From the NCBI GenBank assembly GCA_001515955.1, contig LOES01000126.1, positions 1 to 22,046 on the forward strand: a stretch of DNA of 22,046 nt, in the 5' to 3' direction. The translations under genes were made by a program, and so were the position numbers. This stretch comes from Clostridia bacterium BRH_c25 (GTDB lineage Bacteria; Bacillota_A; Clostridia; Lutisporales; Lutisporaceae). Positions 13,644 to 21,842 of this stretch are shown piece by piece. How positions within the stretch are numbered: the stretch's first letter is position 1; each line of letters begins with the position of its first letter. The notes under the pieces are model-generated. The model was not told where the DNA came from, did no database searches, and saw nothing but the letters and a program-made list of their open reading frames with translations.

Positions 13644-15671
13644 TTATTTCTTAAATGCTTTCTCAACCAAGCCCTTAACCAGTTCTTCCTTTGGAATGTA
13701 CGGTATGGTTATATGATCGGTTTTCTGGTTATCTTTGTTGTACTCCATGCTTGTGGTTATGGAGTTCTCATTCCTTGCCCAGGCTCTTCTTGCAACTCCA
13801 CCCATTACATCCCATGGCATTGCTGATTTCAATATGTTGTCTGCTCTCTCGCTGCCGTCCAGCACCATCCCAAAGCCGCCGTTAATTGCTTTGCCTATGC
13901 CTACTCCGCCGCCGTTATGAAGTGCTACCAGGCTCATTCCCCTTGCAGCATTTCCTGCGAAGCACTGAGTAGCCATATCTGCCATTACATTGCTGCCATC
14001 CTTTATATTGGAGGTTTCTCTGAAGGGGGAGTCCGTACCGCTTACATCATGATGATCACGGCCCAGCATTATCGGTCCCACTTCGCCCTTCCTCACCATT
14101 TCGTTAAATTTCAGCGCTATCTTTGTTCTTCCCATAGCATCCTGGTACAGTATCCTTGCCTGAGTGCCCACAACCAGCTGGTTCTTTTCCGCATCCCTGA
14201 TCCAGACATAATTGTCCCTGTCCTGTCCTCTTCTGTTGGGATCAATGCAGTCCATTGCCGCCTTGTCTGTTTTTATAAGGTCCTCGTGCCTGCCGCTCAA
14301 GCATACCCACCTGAAGGGTCCATAGCCATAGTCGAAAAGCTCCGGTCCCATAATGTCCTCTACATAGGAGGGCCATATAAATCCGTCCTTCTCGTCCGTT
14401 CCATTCTTGGATATTTCCTTGACACCGGCATCATATACAGATTTCATGAATGCATTGCCGTAGTCAAAGAAGTAAGTACCCTTCGCTACCAATGCCTTTA
14501 TCATGTCAAAATGCTTTCTCAGGGACTGGTCAACCAGCTTCCTGAATTGATCCCTGTCAGACTTCAGCAGCTCAGTCCTCTGATCGAAGGTAATTCCCTG
14601 CGGGCAGTAGCCTCCTTCATAAACTGCATGGCAGGAGGTCTGGTCCGAGAGCAGTTCTATCTTTATATCATTCTTAACTGCATACTCAAGAAGGTCGACT
14701 ATATTTCCATGATAAGCTATGGATATTGGCTCCTTCTTCTTCATGTACTCATGGGCAATTTCAAATACTTCCTTAAGGTCCGCCGATATCCTTTTTACCC
14801 AGCCTTGGCTGTGTCTTGTTTTTATCCTGGAATAATCCACTTCTGCTATTATGCCTACTCCATTGGCAATCTCCACTGCCTTTGGCTGAGCTCCGCTCAT
14901 GCCGCCGAGGCCTGAGGTAATGAACAGCCTTCCCTTAAGATCCTCATCCTGAGGTATTCCAAGAATTTTTCTTCCTGCGTTCAACAGAGTATTGAAGGTA
15001 CCATGGACTATTCCCTGAGGCCCTATATACATCCAGCCTCCTGCAGTCATCTGTCCGTAACTGGCTACTCCCATCTGCTCTGCAATATCCCAATCCTTCG
15101 GATTGTCAAACATACCCACCATAAGGGCATTGGTTATTATTACCCTTGGAGCCTCGGGCTTGGATCTGAACAATCCCAGGGGATGGCCCGACTCTACCAC
15201 CAGAGTCTGCTCGTTTGTCATTGTCTCAAGATACTTCGTTAATAATCTGTACTGCATCCAGTTTTGACATACCTTTCCGGTCTCCCCGTAAGTTACCAGC
15301 TCATAGGGATAAAGGGCTATGTCAAAGCTGAGGTTGTTGTTTATCATAACCTGGAAGGCCTTGCCTTCAATGCAGTTCCCTTTATACTCATCTATTCCCT
15401 TTGCCTTGAGGTCTCCCTCAGGCCGGAAGCGGTAGCCGTATATCCTGCCCCTTGTAAGAAGCTCTTCCATAAACTCAGGTGCTGCCTGTTCGTGCAGCTC
15501 CTCCGGAATATAGCGGAGTGCATTCTTAAGAGCTGTCTCAGTCTGAGCTGCTGTGAGCTTGAAGCCCCTGTCCGGAGCCCTTCGGATTCCTTCAACAAAT
15601 TCAGGATAATCCGGAAGTACATTATCAAGCTTAACTGTCATTGCCTGTGCTATCTCACGATTGCTGACCAT
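13644..15671 (-). CDS. hutU: Urocanate hydratase (long form)
   Basis: A 675-residue urocanase, which hydrates urocanate to 4-imidazolone-5-propionate with tightly bound NAD+. Family landmarks are NWMQYR (about 136-141), SGHPLG, YIGPQGIVHGT (about 215-225), the glycine-rich NAD loop SGLGGMSGAQ (about 252-261), and CFAGNAARGM beginning at C570 followed by HNGGGVGIG. It is longer than the roughly 555-residue Pseudomonas/Bacillus form and matches the longer form found in many anaerobes, with extra sequence at the N-terminus and before the C-terminal motifs. GGGGAGGG precedes the ATG at 15671. It lies between fhs and ftcD in one transcription unit. hutH and hutI are not in the window. Confidence 0.96.
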   Translation of the reverse strand: MVSNREIAQAMTVKLDNVLPDYPEFVEGIRRAPDRGFKLTAAQTETALKNALRYIPEELHEQAAPEFMEELLTRGRIYGYRFRPEGDLKAKGIDEYKGNCIEGKAFQVMINNNLSFDIALYPYELVTYGETGKVCQNWMQYRLLTKYLETMTNEQTLVVESGHPLGLFRSKPEAPRVIITNALMVGMFDNPKDWDIAEQMGVASYGQMTAGGWMYIGPQGIVHGTFNTLLNAGRKILGIPQDEDLKGRLFITSGLGGMSGAQPKAVEIANGVGIIAEVDYSRIKTRHSQGWVKRISADLKEVFEIAHEYMKKKEPISIAYHGNIVDLLEYAVKNDIKIELLSDQTSCHAVYEGGYCPQGITFDQRTELLKSDRDQFRKLVDQSLRKHFDMIKALVAKGTYFFDYGNAFMKSVYDAGVKEISKNGTDEKDGFIWPSYVEDIMGPELFDYGYGPFRWVCLSGRHEDLIKTDKAAMDCIDPNRRGQDRDNYVWIRDAEKNQLVVGTQARILYQDAMGRTKIALKFNEMVRKGEVGPIMLGRDHHDVSGTDSPFRETSNIKDGSNVMADMATQCFAGNAARGMSLVALHNGGGVGIGKAINGGFGMVLDGSERADNILKSAMPWDVMGGVARRAWARNENSITTSMEYNKDNQKTDHITIPYIPKEELVKGLVEKAFKK

Positions 15672-15687
15672 TTTTAACCCTCCCCAT

Positions 15688-15728
15688 AAGTGTCTTTGCA
15701 GTTAGATGTTCTTTTCTGCAAAACACTT
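15688..15728 (-). other. Hairpin in the fhs-hutU gap
   Basis: Segments 15688-15701 (AAGTGTCTTTGCAG) and 15716-15728 (CTGCAAAACACTT) are complementary over 13 bp with one bulged base and a 14-nt loop. On the minus strand the hairpin ends just before the hutU ribosome binding site. No U-tract follows in that direction, so an RNA stability, processing or translation role is more likely than termination. Confidence 0.55.
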
Positions 15729-15769
15729 TATTTTTCACATCTCTTAAATTTAAACAATTTTTATGCTTC

Positions 15770-17452
15770 CTAGAATAATCCTGTTATTACACCCTTAGCA
15801 TCAATGTCAATCTTTTCTGCAGCAGGTATTCTGGGGAGTCCCGGCATTATCATTATATCTCCTGTCAAGCACACAATGAAACCTGCTCCGGCAGATACTC
15901 TCACTTCTTTCACACTTACCTTGAAGCCCTTTGGAGCACCTAAGAGGCTGGGATCATCAGACAGCGAATATTGCGTCTTTGCCATGCATATAGGCAGCTT
16001 ATCCAAGCCTATTTCCTCAAGCTTCTTCATTTCCTTTTGGGCCTTGGCTGAGAAAACCACACCGTCCCCGCCGTAGATTTCTTTTACTATTGTTTCTATC
16101 TTCTGCGCTATAGGCATCTCAACATCATAAAGATATTCAAAATCCGGTGCTGAACTCTCAACCAGCTTTACCAGGGTTTCAGCCATATGTATTCCACCTT
16201 CTCCGCCTTTTGCCCAACATTCATTCAGTGCAACCTCCACACCATAAACCTTGCACTTCTTGATAAGAAGCTCTATTTCCGCTTCACTGTCAGAGACAAA
16301 ACGGTTTACGGCAATCATAGCGGGAAGTCCGAACTTACGGATATTTTCAACCTGTTTTTCAAGGTTCGCAAAGCCTTTGTCCACTGCTTCAAGGTTCTCT
16401 TTGCCAAGCTCAGCCTTTGGCACTCCCCCATGCATTTTAAGAGCACGGATAGTTGCAACTATTACAACAGCAGAAGGCTTTAACCCCCCATAGCGGCACT
16501 TGATGTCAAGGAATTTCTCTGCTCCAAGATCAGCGCCGAAGCCTGCTTCGGTAACAAGATAATCTCCAAGCTTCAAGCCCAGCTTGGTAGCCATTATACT
16601 GTTGCAGCCGTGAGCTATGTTGGCAAAAGGTCCGCCGTGTATGAGAGCAGGTGTATTCTCCAAGGTCTGCACCAGGTTAGGTTTTATTGCATCCTTCATA
16701 AGCATTGCCATAGCCCCATGAACCTTCAAATCAGAACATGTAACCGGCTCGCCCCCATAGGTGTATGCTATAACCATTTTCCCGAGTCTTTCCTTCAGGT
16801 CCATCAAATCGTTGGAAAGACAGAGAATTGCCATTATCTCAGATGCCACGGTAATCATGAAGCCGTCCTGCCTTACAAAGCCGTTGGCTTTGCCCCCAAG
16901 GCCCACTACTACCTCGCGGAGTGCCCTGTCATTCATATCCATTACTCTTTTCCATACAATCTGTCTCGGATCTATATTCAGTGAATTCCCATGATTGAAA
17001 TGGTTGTCAATGGCTGCGGAAAGCAAATTATTAGCTGTAGTTATTGCATGCATATCTCCCGTAAAATGAAGATTGATATCCTCCATAGGCACTACCTGGG
17101 CATAACCGCCCCCTGCAGCTCCGCCTTTCACACCGAAAACCGGACCCAAGGATGGTTCTCTTAAGGCAATTACAGTCTTTTTGCCTATTCTGTTAAGAGC
17201 CTGGCCCAAGCCAACTGTAGTTGTTGATTTGCCTTCTCCTGCCGGAGTCGGGGTTATAGCCGTAACCAATACCAGCTTCCCGTCCGGTTTATCCTTTAAT
17301 CTCTCAAAAATGCCGAGATTGATTTTTGCCTTATATTTTCCGTAAAGCTCCAACTCATCCTCTTGTATTCCCCATTGTTCTGCTATTTCTGATACAGGCT
17401 TCATCTTCGCCTGCTGAGCGATTTCTATATCGCTGGGTACTTTAATCTCCAT
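15770..17452 (-). CDS. fhs: Formate-tetrahydrofolate ligase
   Basis: A 560-residue enzyme (family about 556) joining formate to tetrahydrofolate with ATP to give 10-formyl-THF, or running in reverse to make ATP. The N-terminal ATP loop [12 protein letters not shown] lies at 67-78, followed by [15 protein letters not shown] and [18 protein letters not shown], all hallmark stretches. Being first in a unit with hutU and ftcD, it probably handles the formimino carbon released from histidine: formimino-THF to methenyl-THF to formyl-THF, then formate plus ATP. The cyclodeaminase and FolD for the middle steps are not in the window. ATG at 17452 follows GGGAGG by 9 nt; in-frame ATGs further upstream lie on or before that site. 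No clear promoter was found in the 160-nt gap upstream. Confidence 0.97.
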   Translation of the reverse strand: MEIKVPSDIEIAQQAKMKPVSEIAEQWGIQEDELELYGKYKAKINLGIFERLKDKPDGKLVLVTAITPTPAGEGKSTTTVGLGQALNRIGKKTVIALREPSLGPVFGVKGGAAGGGYAQVVPMEDINLHFTGDMHAITTANNLLSAAIDNHFNHGNSLNIDPRQIVWKRVMDMNDRALREVVVGLGGKANGFVRQDGFMITVASEIMAILCLSNDLMDLKERLGKMVIAYTYGGEPVTCSDLKVHGAMAMLMKDAIKPNLVQTLENTPALIHGGPFANIAHGCNSIMATKLGLKLGDYLVTEAGFGADLGAEKFLDIKCRYGGLKPSAVVIVATIRALKMHGGVPKAELGKENLEAVDKGFANLEKQVENIRKFGLPAMIAVNRFVSDSEAEIELLIKKCKVYGVEVALNECWAKGGEGGIHMAETLVKLVESSAPDFEYLYDVEMPIAQKIETIVKEIYGGDGVVFSAKAQKEMKKLEEIGLDKLPICMAKTQYSLSDDPSLLGAPKGFKVSVKEVRVSAGAGFIVCLTGDIMIMPGLPRIPAAEKIDIDAKGVITGLF

Positions 17453-17555
17453 CTGAATCATCCTCCCTTGTATTTTTCGCAACCATATATGCTTATTCTA
17501 TCCCAAGCAGCGTCACAAAAACGTCTAAAAATGACTTTTGTTGAAATATTTTATG

Positions 17556-17595
17556 AAAAGCAAAGAGAACGGTTCCTTTTGAACCATCCTCTTTG
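17556..17595 (-). terminator. Terminator of the acyl-carrier-protein gene cluster
   Basis: CAAAGAG and CTCTTTG pair at the base, then after a 3-nt internal loop GGTTC and GAACC pair around a 5-nt loop (17561-17595). On the minus strand it is followed by CTTTTC. It lies 17 nt after the reductase stop, between that operon and fhs. Confidence 0.6.
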
Positions 17596-17612
17596 TTTTT
17601 ATTATCTTTATG

Positions 17613-18329
17613 TTAAATAGTACCATTATCCACATGGATATTTTGACCCGTTATTGAAGCTGCTTTGTCAGATATTAAAAATGCTGCTGTTTCAGCAACG
17701 GAATCTATGCTTGTTTCTTTTTTCAGTGAAGTGCGTTTATATATCCTATTCTTTTGCTCTGATGTTAATGAATCACTCATCTTTGTTTCCATGAAGCCGG
17801 GGACTACACAATTGGAACGTATGCCAATGGATCCCCATTCTCTTGCTGTGTTCTTTGAAAATGCCTCCAGTGCACCTTTTGTAGCTGCATACATACTAAG
17901 CCCTTTGTATCCTGTATGGGCCGATACAGAAGAAATATTGACGATACTGCCGCTGATCTTATTTAAAAGCATATTCCTAATAATATACTTTGTCAGCATT
18001 ATTGGCGAAAAAACATTTATACTAAAGGAAGTATTTAGTTGATCAAGATTAGCATTAGTTACTATTTCATCATAGGCAAATGCCGCATTATTAACCAAAC
18101 CATCAAACCTTTCCCCACTTTTTTGCAAACCTAATATAAGGTCTTTAATTCGGTCTGTTTGAATTAAGTCAAATTCTTTGTGCAAATAATTAGGATTTGT
18201 CTCCAATAATGTGACATTACTATTTGTTTTTCTGCTAAGTCCTATAACCCTGTAAGCTTCTGCAAGCAGGGTCCTGGCAATAGCGCACCCCAAATCCCCG
18301 GATGTTCCGGTAACCAAAACTGTTTTCAT
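17613..18329 (-). CDS. FabG-like short-chain dehydrogenase/reductase
   Basis: A 238-residue classical SDR. The nucleotide motif TGTSGDLG lies at 7-14, NNAA at 80-83, the catalytic Ser134 in NISS, and Tyr147/Lys151 in YAATK, followed by VVPGFMETKM (175-184). Length and motifs fit 3-oxoacyl-ACP reductases. With a KAS III and two carrier proteins in the same operon, it probably reduces a beta-ketoacyl-ACP to the 3-hydroxyacyl form with NAD(P)H. Its start overlaps the ligase stop by 4 nt, so it is translationally coupled and is the last gene of the cluster. Another SDR substrate such as a nucleotide sugar cannot be excluded. Confidence 0.92.
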   Translation of the reverse strand: MKTVLVTGTSGDLGCAIARTLLAEAYRVIGLSRKTNSNVTLLETNPNYLHKEFDLIQTDRIKDLILGLQKSGERFDGLVNNAAFAYDEIVTNANLDQLNTSFSINVFSPIMLTKYIIRNMLLNKISGSIVNISSVSAHTGYKGLSMYAATKGALEAFSKNTAREWGSIGIRSNCVVPGFMETKMSDSLTSEQKNRIYKRTSLKKETSIDSVAETAAFLISDKAASITGQNIHVDNGTI

Positions 18330-19549
18330 CTTTTTCTCACCTTTTTCCCAGTATTAGTTTTTTCAATCTTATCCTTGATACTTATAATTCTAGGTATTTT
18401 CCACTTCTGAAGCTTATTAGCCAAACAGGCAAATATCCTCTTGTTTATATTCTCCTCTTTGACAGCCAGCACAACATCTGCAGCCAAGATCTTACCCAGC
18501 ATCTTGTTATCCATACCATAAATAAGAACATCAATTATATTTTCTATCTTTAAAATCTCTTCCTCGACCTCTATAGGGTTAACTATATACCCCCCCACAT
18601 TTATAAAGTCACTTTCCCTTTGAAGAAATCTTATTTTTCCATCCAAATACTCTACGATATCCCCTGTTTTATACCACTGGTCATTGCTATCAAGGTTGAA
18701 TTCTCCCATAATACTGCGATGAATGCATAATTCACTGTCTTCAATTTTTATCATATCAGCCATATAGTCTTCTATATGAAAATACTCTCCATCTGCTGCG
18801 AACAAGCTTCCTGCTTCTGTAGATGCGTATACATTTGTTATTTTGGCGGAAGGAAACTTCTTCGATAATAATGATTTCAGCTTCTCATCCATTTTTTCAC
18901 CACCTGAAGTGATGTTTTTTATAGAGTCATATTGATCATTAAGAGTAGGTATAATAAATCTATAGAAGGATGGTGTAGCTGAAACATTTGTTACTTTATA
19001 ATTCTTCAGCAGAAGGTTTATATCATATTTCCCAGGGTCGTTACCGATAACTACAGTATTTCTATTCATAAAAGCTTGCAGAAAAACTTGAAGCCCCGCA
19101 AAGTGTGTGGGGTTATAGCTAAACAACCATATATTATCTGCATATTTTGCGCTCTGCCGTACAGCCCTGGAAGCGCTTGAAAAACTGTGCTTTACCTTCT
19201 TTGGTTTCCCTGTGGTGCCGGAGGTAAATAAAGAAACACTCCAATTCTTCTTGTTCTTCTCAATCCTATTATATAAATCTTCCATATCTCTGATTTCAGT
19301 ATTTATAGAATAGACTTCTTTGATTTCACTATGGCGAAGCCCTTGATGTTGAAGCTCAGTATCACTCCAGTCTCCATCCAGCAATACTACTTCTTTACCA
19401 AAAGCGATGGATTTTGCCAAATGAAGAAATACATCCTTTGGATCCTTGCAGTAAATATATTTTTTCAAATCCATGGCATTCATTTGATTTATGAAATCAT
19501 TATAAGAAATGCTGTACTCTCTTAAGGTATCAATAATAAATACTTTCAT
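18326..19549 (-). CDS. Compact AMP-dependent acyl ligase (ANL superfamily)
   Basis: A 407-residue adenylate-forming enzyme, shorter than the usual 500-550. Core motifs are present: A3 TSGTTGKPKK (109-118), A5 YASTE (241-245), A7 YKTGD (293-297), the RESDFINVGGYIVNP hinge (311-325) and the A10-like NTGKK lysines (399-403). It should activate a carboxylic acid as acyl-AMP and pass it to a carrier-protein thiol. The N-terminal subdomain is reduced, as in other stand-alone acyl-ACP ligases. It overlaps the ACP gene upstream and the SDR gene downstream by 4 nt each, making that ACP the likely acceptor. The acid cannot be told from sequence. Confidence 0.9.
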   Translation of the reverse strand: MKVFIIDTLREYSISYNDFINQMNAMDLKKYIYCKDPKDVFLHLAKSIAFGKEVVLLDGDWSDTELQHQGLRHSEIKEVYSINTEIRDMEDLYNRIEKNKKNWSVSLFTSGTTGKPKKVKHSFSSASRAVRQSAKYADNIWLFSYNPTHFAGLQVFLQAFMNRNTVVIGNDPGKYDINLLLKNYKVTNVSATPSFYRFIIPTLNDQYDSIKNITSGGEKMDEKLKSLLSKKFPSAKITNVYASTEAGSLFAADGEYFHIEDYMADMIKIEDSELCIHRSIMGEFNLDSNDQWYKTGDIVEYLDGKIRFLQRESDFINVGGYIVNPIEVEEEILKIENIIDVLIYGMDNKMLGKILAADVVLAVKEENINKRIFACLANKLQKWKIPRIISIKDKIEKTNTGKKVRKR

Positions 19550-19770
19550 TTCTCAAGCCTTTCCAATACGTCTTTAATAGTATCTGGCATGCCTGCTTCA
19601 AAAATATCCACTTTAAATACATTTTCAATGTTGACTGTCAAAACTGCCAAGTCTATGGAGTCAAACCCAATATCATTTCTTAAAGAAGCCTCTTCATCCA
19701 ATATACTTATAGTCTCTCTATCTGAATTTTCGAGTATTTCATTAATTAACTCTAACAGCTTGTTTTTCAT
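19546..19770 (-). CDS. Acyl carrier protein (ligase-linked)
   Basis: A 74-residue acidic carrier protein with the phosphopantetheine site GFDSIDLA; the modified Ser is residue 38 from the chosen start, close to the usual position. Helix pattern and length fit a type II ACP. The ATG at 19770 has GGAGG 5 nt upstream; an ATG at 19782 preceded by GAGG would add four residues and is also possible. The gene overlaps the acyl ligase by 4 nt, so it probably receives the acyl group activated by that enzyme. It differs clearly from the other ACP in this cluster, suggesting separate roles. Confidence 0.92.
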   Translation of the reverse strand: MKNKLLELINEILENSDRETISILDEEASLRNDIGFDSIDLAVLTVNIENVFKVDIFEAGMPDTIKDVLERLEK

Positions 19771-19795
19771 GTTTTCCTCCATATAGAACCTCTAG

Positions 19796-20857
19796 CTATA
19801 TAAATAATATTTCTGAGCAGAATACGTCCGATAATTCCATGGCGGCAGCCCCCCATGACAGGCCAACACCGAAGCCGGACATTATTACCTTTAATTTTCT
19901 GACTTTGACATCATTCTTCAGCTTATCACATATTAAAAATGGGATGGTTGCACCTCCGGTATTCCCGAAGCTATCCATGTTTAGAGGCACTTTATCCAGA
20001 GGAATATCGGCCTTTTGTGCTATATGGTTTAACATAAAATTATTCGCTTGATGGAGAAGTACTTTGTCAACATCCTCTGAAGTCCATTCATTTAGTTCAA
20101 TTACTTCCTTAAGTATTACAGGCACCTCCCTAAGTGCAAAAAGGAAGATTCCCATTCCATCCATTTGAATATGTTCATCCGCTCTTATGTTTCCATCATC
20201 GTCCTTTTTCTCGACTTTAGATTCATCTGTACATGGGTATCTGTTTGAACCGGCAGGTATAATCAAACTATTTGCGCCTGAGCCATCGGTTTTTAATATA
20301 AAGGAGCTTCCGCTGTTTTCATCAGAAAACTCTACTGCGGTAGCGGACACACCATCGCCAAATATCAAAACTGTCGACTTGTCTTTAGGCGATACCCTTC
20401 TGCTTATGGTATCACCTACTACTAATATAATCCTTTTGCATGTTCCGGCTGATATAAACTGACTGGCTAAAAACAAGCCGTATATGTAAGCAGAACAGCC
20501 TAAGTTAATATCTAAAGTCAAAGTTGTTATTGGCAATCCAAGCCTGTCTTGCAATATGCAGGAGGTAGCAGGCATTATATAATCGGGTGTTTGAGAAATG
20601 AAAATAAGTCCGTCTATGCTTTCTTTCTCCCAACCTATATCTGCAATTAATTTTTCTGCAGCTGCATATCCAAGATCAGATGTTGTTTGACCTTCTTTTG
20701 CATAGTACAGCTGCTTTACCCCTATAATGCTTTTCATCTTTTTGACGTAATTCTCATCAAAATAGGGTTTTACCATTTCTTCTATAAGAATTGGGTTGTT
20801 AGGCACAGCACAGCATATACCCTTTATTTTTGCATTGTTAAACCTTGCTTTAGCCAT
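19796..20857 (-). CDS. Beta-ketoacyl-ACP synthase III family protein
   Basis: A 353-residue thiolase-fold condensing enzyme of the FabH type. The catalytic triad is Cys121 (NLGCSAY), His269 (LLHQAN) and Asn299 (FGNTGG), all intact; the GFGVGLSWGA segment near residues 330-339 forms the usual C-terminal glycine loop. FabH-type enzymes condense an acyl-CoA starter with malonyl-ACP. Here the neighbours suggest one round of extension on a dedicated ACP, followed by reduction by the SDR, rather than housekeeping fatty-acid synthesis, because FabD, FabF, FabZ and FabK/I are absent. GGGGAGGG lies 4 nt before the ATG at 20857. There is a 37-nt gap to the PPTase gene. Confidence 0.93.
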   Translation of the reverse strand: MAKARFNNAKIKGICCAVPNNPILIEEMVKPYFDENYVKKMKSIIGVKQLYYAKEGQTTSDLGYAAAEKLIADIGWEKESIDGLIFISQTPDYIMPATSCILQDRLGLPITTLTLDINLGCSAYIYGLFLASQFISAGTCKRIILVVGDTISRRVSPKDKSTVLIFGDGVSATAVEFSDENSGSSFILKTDGSGANSLIIPAGSNRYPCTDESKVEKKDDDGNIRADEHIQMDGMGIFLFALREVPVILKEVIELNEWTSEDVDKVLLHQANNFMLNHIAQKADIPLDKVPLNMDSFGNTGGATIPFLICDKLKNDVKVRKLKVIMSGFGVGLSWGAAAMELSDVFCSEILFI

Positions 20858-20894
20858 GTAACCCTCCCCTTGGCGCTTTCACCATTATGCCTTC

Positions 20895-21542
20895 CTATCT
20901 GATCTGATTAAGTAATTGCTCAGTGTCAGTAATAACAATACCTTCCGGAAATACCCCCTGGCTTGAACATACTGATAGCATATACTCTTCATCAATACTA
21001 TAGTCATTAAAAAAAGCTGTGTCATGCAGAGCATTAGTTGATAACAACGGAAGTGTCACTCCACTGCCAAGCATTTTTTGATAGCTCTCCCCCATTGTCC
21101 AGCACTTATAAAAATACTTCATCTGATCTGGAACTTCTATTTTTAACATCTCTTCATAATCATCTGCAGCAAGTATTGATTTGACCACATCAAAGTCCGA
21201 AGCTTTGATCTTCTCTATATCAATACCTATAGGAAAGCTGTCAAAGGCACCTACAATCCAATGACCGGAATGAGAAATATTAAAAAACACTTGCGGCATA
21301 TTATTTATATAAGGCTTTCCCATTTCATTGCGGAAAACCTCTATATCAGAATTCTTAACCTGGAACATATCACAAATTGTTGCACGTATGATCAAGCTTC
21401 CAAGTAAGCTTCTTTCTGCATCCTGCCACCTATAAAACTTTAGTATTTTTTCTTGCTCCTGCTTATCCAGAAAAGAAAGAATCTCCCGAAATAACAGGCC
21501 GTCAAGTTTTGTACAGTGCTTTAAAGCAAATATTTTAAGCAT
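20895..21542 (-). CDS. Sfp-type 4'-phosphopantetheinyl transferase
   Basis: A 215-residue enzyme that transfers phosphopantetheine from CoA to carrier-protein serines. Motifs from the chosen start: NEMGKPY (72-78), FNISHSGHW (87-95), GIDIE with metal ligand D108 (106-110) and WTMGESYQK with E152 and K156 (148-156). The usual WxxKE lysine is Gly here, a minor variation. Length fits the Sfp/AcpT group. ATG at 21542 begins one base after the ACP stop; upstream in-frame starts would overlap the ACP gene and have no better ribosome site, and translational coupling is likely. Its presence suggests the two ACPs of the cluster need a dedicated activating enzyme. Confidence 0.92.
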   Translation of the reverse strand: MLKIFALKHCTKLDGLLFREILSFLDKQEQEKILKFYRWQDAERSLLGSLIIRATICDMFQVKNSDIEVFRNEMGKPYINNMPQVFFNISHSGHWIVGAFDSFPIGIDIEKIKASDFDVVKSILAADDYEEMLKIEVPDQMKYFYKCWTMGESYQKMLGSGVTLPLLSTNALHDTAFFNDYSIDEEYMLSVCSSQGVFPEGIVITDTEQLLNQIR

Positions 21543-21543
21543 T

Positions 21544-21828
21544 TTACTTTTCAGTATTACCACCCTTATCAAGCACAAATTGAGCTAGAGTTTCTACAGA
21601 ACGCAAGTGCTTTTTGAACTCCGCAGGTGATATTCCCTGGAGCTTCACATTAAATACCTGTTCTATTCCGGCCACAACATCCAGGGCTTCAACAGAATCC
21701 AACCCTAAGCCTTCGCCAAACAAAGGAGTATCATCCCCAATTTCCTCTGGGGTAATATCCTCTAACTCCAAGCGGTTAATTAAAATATCTTCCTTTATAA
21801 TCTGCTTAATCTTTGCTATATCCATCAT
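21544..21828 (-). CDS. Acyl carrier protein (PPTase-linked)
   Basis: A 94-residue carrier protein with the modified Ser45 in GLGLDSVEALD and a C-terminal tail of about ten residues after helix 4. The loop ITPEEIGDDTPLFGEGLGLDS is of a type often seen in ACPs tied to FabH-like or glycan and secondary-metabolite pathways. GGAGGTG lies 8 nt before the first of two adjacent ATGs (21828, 21825). It is followed one base after its stop by the PPTase, and preceded by 14 nt after the partial gene at the window edge. It is probably the extension ACP used by the KAS III, but this is inference. Confidence 0.92.
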   Translation of the reverse strand: MMDIAKIKQIIKEDILINRLELEDITPEEIGDDTPLFGEGLGLDSVEALDVVAGIEQVFNVKLQGISPAEFKKHLRSVETLAQFVLDKGGNTEK

Positions 21829-21842
21829 AATGGTTACACCTC

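Noticed and set aside
13917..14915. Long plus-strand open frame of 332 codons opposite hutU
   Set aside because: It lies wholly antisense to a strongly conserved urocanase, shows no family motif and no ribosome binding site; it reflects the codon bias of the opposite strand.
17453..17555. Promoter for fhs
   Set aside because: A TAGAAT-like -10 can be found, but no acceptable -35 at the right distance, so none is listed.
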